A DNA stretch of 10,227 bases. Origin: Oscillospiraceae bacterium. GTDB lineage: Bacteria; Bacillota; Clostridia; Oscillospirales; Acutalibacteraceae. The translations under genes were made by a program, and so were the position numbers. Positions 6,299-10,227 of this stretch are shown piece by piece. The stretch spans positions 1-10,227 of the forward strand of contig JAFLUK010000046.1 in the NCBI GenBank assembly GCA_022508865.1, written 5' to 3'. The notes below the pieces were generated by a model. The model was not told the origin of the DNA, ran no database searches, and saw nothing but the letters and a program-made list of their open reading frames with translations. Each line of letters opens with the position of its first letter. Positions within the stretch are counted from its first letter, which is position 1.

Positions 6299-6874
6299 AT
6301 GGCTATACTCATAACAGACAAAGGTTATGAAGAAAAATTAAATGCACTTAAAGAAATGAATATTGATATGGATAAAATAGAAAGCTGTCTTGTGCCCCTG
6401 CTTGATGAAAAGGGTTTGAAAATTGCAACAGCAGAGAGCTGTACAGGGGGTATGATTTCTCAAAGAATAACAAATGTAAGCGGGGCAAGCAATGTATTTG
6501 ACTGCGGAGTGTGCTCCTACGGAAACTGCATCAAGGAAAAAATACTTGGGGTAAAAGAAGAAACACTAGACGCCTTTGGTGCTGTCAGTGAAGAAACAGC
6601 CAAAGAAATGTGTGAGGGAATAAGGGCTGTTGCCCAATCACATATTGGGATTTCTACAACAGGAATAGCAGGGCCAACGGGAGGAACCAAGGATAAACCC
6701 GTGGGACTTGTATATATTGGCGTAGCGTTTTTGGGAAAAACCACAATATATAGAGCAGAGCTGTGCCGCTATAAACAACATAGCCGTAACGAGGTAAGAC
6801 ATATGGCTGCAAGCCTTGCTCTTGCCCTGGCTTATGAAGAAACAGAGAAATACAGAAGAATAGAAAATGCTTGA
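6299..6874 (+). CDS. pncC: CinA C-terminal domain protein, PncC-type nicotinamide-nucleotide amidohydrolase
   Basis: Proteins of this family deamidate nicotinamide mononucleotide to nicotinic acid mononucleotide in NAD recycling. The 191-residue protein is only the CinA C-terminal domain; the N-terminal MoCF-like domain of full CinA is absent. The catalytic block TAESCTGGMISQRITNVSG puts the serine at Ser47. SYGNCIKEKILGV follows, with conserved Tyr74 and Lys79. FGAVSEETAKEMCEGIR (93-109) and ISTTGIAGPTGGTKDKPVGLVYIG (118-141) complete the family pattern. About 40 residues precede the catalytic block, longer than in compact PncC proteins and partly predicted helical. Start 6299 is preferred over 6269 because of AGAGG. 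It is divergent from rsmE; I see no strong promoter (TTGAAA 6253-6258 with AATTAT 6275-6280 is the best, weak, candidate). Activity on NMN is inferred from family. Confidence 0.88.
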   Translation: MAILITDKGYEEKLNALKEMNIDMDKIESCLVPLLDEKGLKIATAESCTGGMISQRITNVSGASNVFDCGVCSYGNCIKEKILGVKEETLDAFGAVSEETAKEMCEGIRAVAQSHIGISTTGIAGPTGGTKDKPVGLVYIGVAFLGKTTIYRAELCRYKQHSRNEVRHMAASLALALAYEETEKYRRIENA

Positions 6875-7024
6875 TTTTTGTCGGGTTTTATGATAAAATT
6901 CTACTTGATAGTTCTGTGCAAATTTTATGTGTTTTTACGGTATAAAATACATACTTAACTACGGTAATTCTATACGGATTAGATATAAAAAATTAAAATT
7001 TAATTGTAGAACGGAGTTGACATT
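6875..7024 (+). other. AT-rich gap before malQ with repeated TACGGTA
   Basis: TACGGTA occurs at 6936-6942 and 6960-6966, 24 bases apart, with a related TACGGAT at 6973-6979. ATAAAATT (6893-6900) can pair with AATTTTAT (6921-6928), or ATTTTAT (6922-6928) with ATAAAAT (6942-6948), as mutually exclusive AT-only stems. TATAAA at 6941-6946 and 6984-6989 are possible -10 boxes, but neither has a good -35 partner. The malQ promoter is probably here. No intrinsic terminator after pncC is convincing. Confidence 0.3.
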
Positions 7025-8518
7025 ATGGCAAGAGAAGCCGGCATTTTAATGCCAATTACCAGCTTATCATCTCCTTACGGAATTGGTACTCTTGGTAAAG
7101 AAGCCCGTGCTTTTGCAGACTTTTTGAAGAAAGCAGGTCAGAAAATCTGGCAGATTCTCCCTGTAGGACCTACAAGCTACGGCGATTCACCTTATCAGTC
7201 TTTCTCTACCTTTGCAGGAAACCCTTATATGATTGACCTTGACACATTAAAGGACGAGGGCTTGTTAACACAAGAGGATATTGACAAGGGCTATTGGGGT
7301 GACGATCCATTTGAAATTGACTATGCTACAATTTATTGGTACAGATTTGATGTGCTGAAAGTTGCTTATGAGAATTTCAAGAAGAACTGTGACCAAAAAC
7401 CCTTTACTTCTTTCAAAAGAAAGAACAGCAAGTGGTTAAAGAACTATGCTCTTTATATGGCAGTTAAAAAGTCTTTTGATATGAAGGCGTGGACAGAATG
7501 GCCGGATGAAGATATTAAGTTGAGAGAGCCTGCCGCAGTTAAAAAGTACGAAAGAAAGTTCAAGGACGAAATCGGTTTCTGGAGCTTTTTGCAGTACAAA
7601 TTTTATGAGCAGTGGGAGTCCTTCAGAGAATATGTAAACGGTCTTGGTATTAAAATTTTGGGCGATATGCCAATCTATGTGGCTATGGACTCCGCAGATA
7701 CCTGGGCAAACCCTGAAATTTTCTGGTTTGACGAGGATAATGTTCCTGTTTGTGTTGCAGGCTGTCCTCCCGACTATTTTTCAGCAACAGGTCAGTTGTG
7801 GGGTAACCCGCTTTACGATTGGGATTATCTCAAGGAAACTGACTATGAATGGTGGTTCAACAGAATTGAGGCTGCTGCAAAGCTTTTTGATATTTTGAGA
7901 ATTGACCACTTCAGAGCCTTTGACACATTCTATGCAATTCCATACCCTGCAGAAAATGCTATTGGCGGAGACTGGTATGACGGTCCGGGAATTGAGTTCT
8001 TTGAAATGATGAAAGAAAAACTTGGTGATTTGCCAATCGTTGCAGAGGATTTGGGTGACCTTTTTGACAGCGTTAAGGAACTTCTTGACGATACCGGTTA
8101 TCCGGGAATGAAGGTTCTTGAATTTGCATTTGACAGTGGCGAAGCTAACGATTACCTTCCGCACAACTACACAGAAAACTGTGTTGTTTATACAGGTACA
8201 CACGATAATGATACTCTTATGGGTTGGGTTGAAACTGCTAAACCGGAGGACATTGCATACGCAAGACAGTACTGCAAAATGCCTGAATGGGAAGCATTTA
8301 ACTGGGGTTTAATCAGAACAGCCTATGAAAGTATTGCCGATACTGCAATTATCCAGATGCAGGATATTCTTGGTCTTGGTACAGAGGCAAGAATTAATGT
8401 TCCTTCAACACTTGGCGGCAACTGGGTTTGGAGAATTGACAGCAGTGTATTGACAGATAAACTTGCTAACCAGCTTATGGAAATGGTAAAGGCAAGTTCA
8501 AGACTGGAGGAAAATTAA
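7025..8518 (+). CDS. malQ: 4-alpha-glucanotransferase (amylomaltase, GH77)
   Basis: MalQ transfers alpha-1,4-glucan segments between maltooligosaccharides, releasing glucose and lengthening chains that phosphorylase can attack. It is cytoplasmic, with no signal peptide. The 497-residue length matches the compact bacterial GH77 type. The N-terminus (GILMPITSLSSPYGIGTLG) and the DSPYQSFSTFAGNPYMI block (54-70) are hallmarks. Catalytic residues are visible: Asp294 in RIDHFRAFD (nucleophile), Glu341 in VAEDLG (acid/base) and Asp394 in GTHDND (transition-state stabiliser). They lie at nearly the positions known from Thermus amylomaltase. The donor-site loop CPPDYFSATGQLWGNPLY (247-264) is intact. 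GGAG lies 8 bases before the ATG. One base separates its stop from the glgP start, so the two are an operon. Confidence 0.97.
   Translation: MAREAGILMPITSLSSPYGIGTLGKEARAFADFLKKAGQKIWQILPVGPTSYGDSPYQSFSTFAGNPYMIDLDTLKDEGLLTQEDIDKGYWGDDPFEIDYATIYWYRFDVLKVAYENFKKNCDQKPFTSFKRKNSKWLKNYALYMAVKKSFDMKAWTEWPDEDIKLREPAAVKKYERKFKDEIGFWSFLQYKFYEQWESFREYVNGLGIKILGDMPIYVAMDSADTWANPEIFWFDEDNVPVCVAGCPPDYFSATGQLWGNPLYDWDYLKETDYEWWFNRIEAAAKLFDILRIDHFRAFDTFYAIPYPAENAIGGDWYDGPGIEFFEMMKEKLGDLPIVAEDLGDLFDSVKELLDDTGYPGMKVLEFAFDSGEANDYLPHNYTENCVVYTGTHDNDTLMGWVETAKPEDIAYARQYCKMPEWEAFNWGLIRTAYESIADTAIIQMQDILGLGTEARINVPSTLGGNWVWRIDSSVLTDKLANQLMEMVKASSRLEEN
8506..8510 (+). promoter_or_regulatory. Ribosome binding site of glgP inside malQ
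   Basis: GGAGG lies within the last malQ codons, 9 bases before the glgP ATG at 8520. This placement suggests that ribosomes finishing malQ help start glgP. Confidence 0.75.
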
Positions 8519-8519
8519 A

Positions 8520-10227
8520 ATGAGCATTATTGAAAACCTTGAATTAACAGCAAAAAACAAGTATTGCAAAACTCTCAAAGAGCTTTCACCTTCTGAACTG
8601 CACCTTTGTCTTGGTCAGGCTATTATGGGTGAGATTTCTTCTGACTGGGAAAAGTCAAAGAAAAAGCACGCTTCCAAGAGAAGAGCTTACTATTTTTCAG
8701 CAGAATTCCTTATGGGCAGAATGATTTACAATAATCTCTACTGTATGGGTATTCTTGATTCAACAAAGAAGTTGTTAAAGACTAAGGGTGTTGACATCAA
8801 TGTATTTGAAGACATTGACGACGCTGCTCTTGGTAATGGCGGTCTTGGCAGACTTGCTGCTTGCTTCCTTGATTCAGCAGCAACACAGGAGGTTCCCCTT
8901 GACGGCTATGGTATCCGTTACAAGTACGGCCTTTTCAAGCAGTTGATTAAAGACGGCTATCAGGTAGAAGTTGCCGACAACTGGCAGAGATTTGAAGACC
9001 CATGGTGTATTCGTCGTGAGGAAGATACTGTTGAGGTTCACTTCCAGGGTCAGACAGTTAAGGCTGTTCCATACGATATGGCTGTTATCGGCTACGGCGG
9101 AAAGAACATTATTACACTTCGTCTGTGGCAGGCAGAGCCCGTTGAAGAATTCGATTTCCTTTCATTCAATTCTTCAAAGTATGATCAGGCTGTTAAGGCT
9201 AAAAATGATGCCGAGAATATTTCACAGGTTCTTTATCCTAACGACAACACACACGAGGGCAAGCTCCTCAGACTTAAGCAGCAGTACTTCTTCTGTTCAG
9301 CTTCACTTCAGGATATTATTAAGAAATATAAGGCAAAGTACGGCAACGACTTCAGCCACTTCTCGGAGCATGCAGCTATTCAGCTCAACGATACACATCC
9401 TGTTGTTTCTATCCCTGAACTTATCAGACTTCTGGCACTTGAGGGTATAGGCTTTGATGATGCTCTTGCAATTGCACAGAAGACATTTGCTTATACAAAC
9501 CATACAGTTCTTGGTGAAGCGCTTGAAAAGTGGAACAAAAACTTAATCAGAGAATTAATCCCTGAAATTCTTACAATTATTGAAAGAATTGCAATTTACG
9601 AATATAACGATATGCACCAGAAGGGTGTTAGTGATAAGCAGTTTGCAGAAAAAATGGCTATCATTGACGGTGACCTTGTACATATGGCAAGACTTGCTTG
9701 CTATGTTGGTTCATACGTTAACGGTGTTGCATGGATTCACACAGAAATTCTTAAGGATGATGTTCTTAAGGAATGGTATCAGCTTTATCCCGAAAGATTC
9801 CAGAACAAGACTAACGGTATCACACAGAGAAGATGGCTTGGTCTTTGTAACCCTGAACTTGCTGACTTTATTACAGAAAGAGTTGGTGACGGCTGGTTAA
9901 AGGATCTTTCCGTTCTCAAGGGTCTTGAGGAAAATATGGATGCAAAGACTGTTCGTGCATTCAACACAATTAAGAAGAAGAAGAAAACACAGCTTGCAAA
10001 GTATATCAAGGAAACAGAGGGTGTTGATATTGACCCAACATTTATCTTTGATATTCAGGTTAAGAGACTTCACGAATATAAGAGACAGCTCCTCAACGCT
10101 TTCTCCATTATGATGATTTACTTCAAACTGAAGAAGGGTGAGCTTAAGGATTGGCAGCCAACAGCATTTATATTTGGTGCCAAGGCAGCTCCGGGCTACG
10201 CAAGAGCAAAGGCTATCATCAAGTATA
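8520..10227 (+). CDS. glgP: Glycogen/maltodextrin phosphorylase, 3' end beyond window
   Basis: This GT35 enzyme splits terminal alpha-1,4 bonds of glycogen or maltodextrin with phosphate, giving glucose-1-phosphate. The window shows 569 residues; the family usually has about 750-850, so the C-terminus, including the lysine that carries pyridoxal phosphate, lies outside. Visible family blocks are RRAYYFSAEFLMGR (54-67), LGNGGLGRLAACFLDS (104-119), DGYGIRYKYGLFKQ, QLNDTHP with Asp291, NHTVLGEALEKW (from 327), NGITQRRW (432-439) and QVKRLHEYKRQ (from 513). It ends in FGAKAAPGYARAKAIIKY. Five lysines in a row (485-489) come from an AAG-rich run in a helix that is normally charged. The start has GGAGG 9 bases upstream and follows malQ by one base. 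Glycogen versus maltodextrin preference cannot be settled from this part. Confidence 0.97.
   Translation, partial: MSIIENLELTAKNKYCKTLKELSPSELHLCLGQAIMGEISSDWEKSKKKHASKRRAYYFSAEFLMGRMIYNNLYCMGILDSTKKLLKTKGVDINVFEDIDDAALGNGGLGRLAACFLDSAATQEVPLDGYGIRYKYGLFKQLIKDGYQVEVADNWQRFEDPWCIRREEDTVEVHFQGQTVKAVPYDMAVIGYGGKNIITLRLWQAEPVEEFDFLSFNSSKYDQAVKAKNDAENISQVLYPNDNTHEGKLLRLKQQYFFCSASLQDIIKKYKAKYGNDFSHFSEHAAIQLNDTHPVVSIPELIRLLALEGIGFDDALAIAQKTFAYTNHTVLGEALEKWNKNLIRELIPEILTIIERIAIYEYNDMHQKGVSDKQFAEKMAIIDGDLVHMARLACYVGSYVNGVAWIHTEILKDDVLKEWYQLYPERFQNKTNGITQRRWLGLCNPELADFITERVGDGWLKDLSVLKGLEENMDAKTVRAFNTIKKKKKTQLAKYIKETEGVDIDPTFIFDIQVKRLHEYKRQLLNAFSIMMIYFKLKKGELKDWQPTAFIFGAKAAPGYARAKAIIKY

Noticed and set aside
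6893..6938. ATAAAATT/AATTTTAT stem followed by a T-run as the pncC terminator
   Set aside because: The stem is entirely A-T with a 20-base loop. Such stems are common by chance in this AT-rich gap.
9972..9986. AAG repeat in glgP as a possible sequence error or slippage site
   Set aside because: The reading frame continues normally on both sides with correct family motifs. A lysine-rich helix is normal at this position.
1..10227. Mobile element, CRISPR array, tRNA or rRNA gene
   Set aside because: I saw no transposase or integrase motif, no regularly spaced repeats with unique spacers, and no tRNA-like cloverleaf or rRNA block. Almost all the DNA is explained by housekeeping genes.

Overview
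The window looks like ordinary chromosomal housekeeping sequence from a low-GC, Gram-positive anaerobe of the class Clostridia, perhaps the Ruminococcus/Oscillospirales side. This placement is inference. It rests on AT-rich intergenic DNA, AGGAG-type ribosome binding sites, good sigma-A-like promoters, an Ig-like plus YkuD wall enzyme, a DUF5662 protein and a malQ-glgP pair. No phage, transposon, CRISPR array, rRNA or tRNA gene was seen.

Left part (1-1860): a membrane-anchored L,D-transpeptidase runs leftward off the window edge. It is divergent from a small DUF5662 gene (1300-1836). The 277-base gap between them holds two back-to-back promoters. It also holds a GC-richer stretch with three compact hairpins and a 12-base direct repeat, which would form the 5' leader of the DUF5662 mRNA. 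This leader is the least explained DNA in the window.

Middle part (1840-6240): valS (valyl-tRNA synthetase) has its own promoter and a short hairpin-bearing leader without a T-box. It ends at a strong terminator that also serves the converging rsmE-mtnN operon on the minus strand. RsmE methylates 16S rRNA with S-adenosylmethionine, and MtnN cleaves the S-adenosylhomocysteine that such reactions release.

Right part (6240-10227): a standalone CinA C-terminal-domain protein (PncC-type amidohydrolase) is divergent from rsmE across a short region containing a perfect 10-base palindrome. After an AT-rich 150-base gap come malQ (4-alpha-glucanotransferase) and glgP (glycogen/maltodextrin phosphorylase, cut by the right edge). 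One base separates malQ from glgP, so they are almost certainly co-transcribed. Together they convert short and long alpha-1,4-glucans to glucose-1-phosphate and glucose.

I found no convincing new multi-gene system. The best leads are the structured DUF5662 leader, a possible HD-like metal site in the DUF5662 protein, and the operator-like palindrome between rsmE and pncC.
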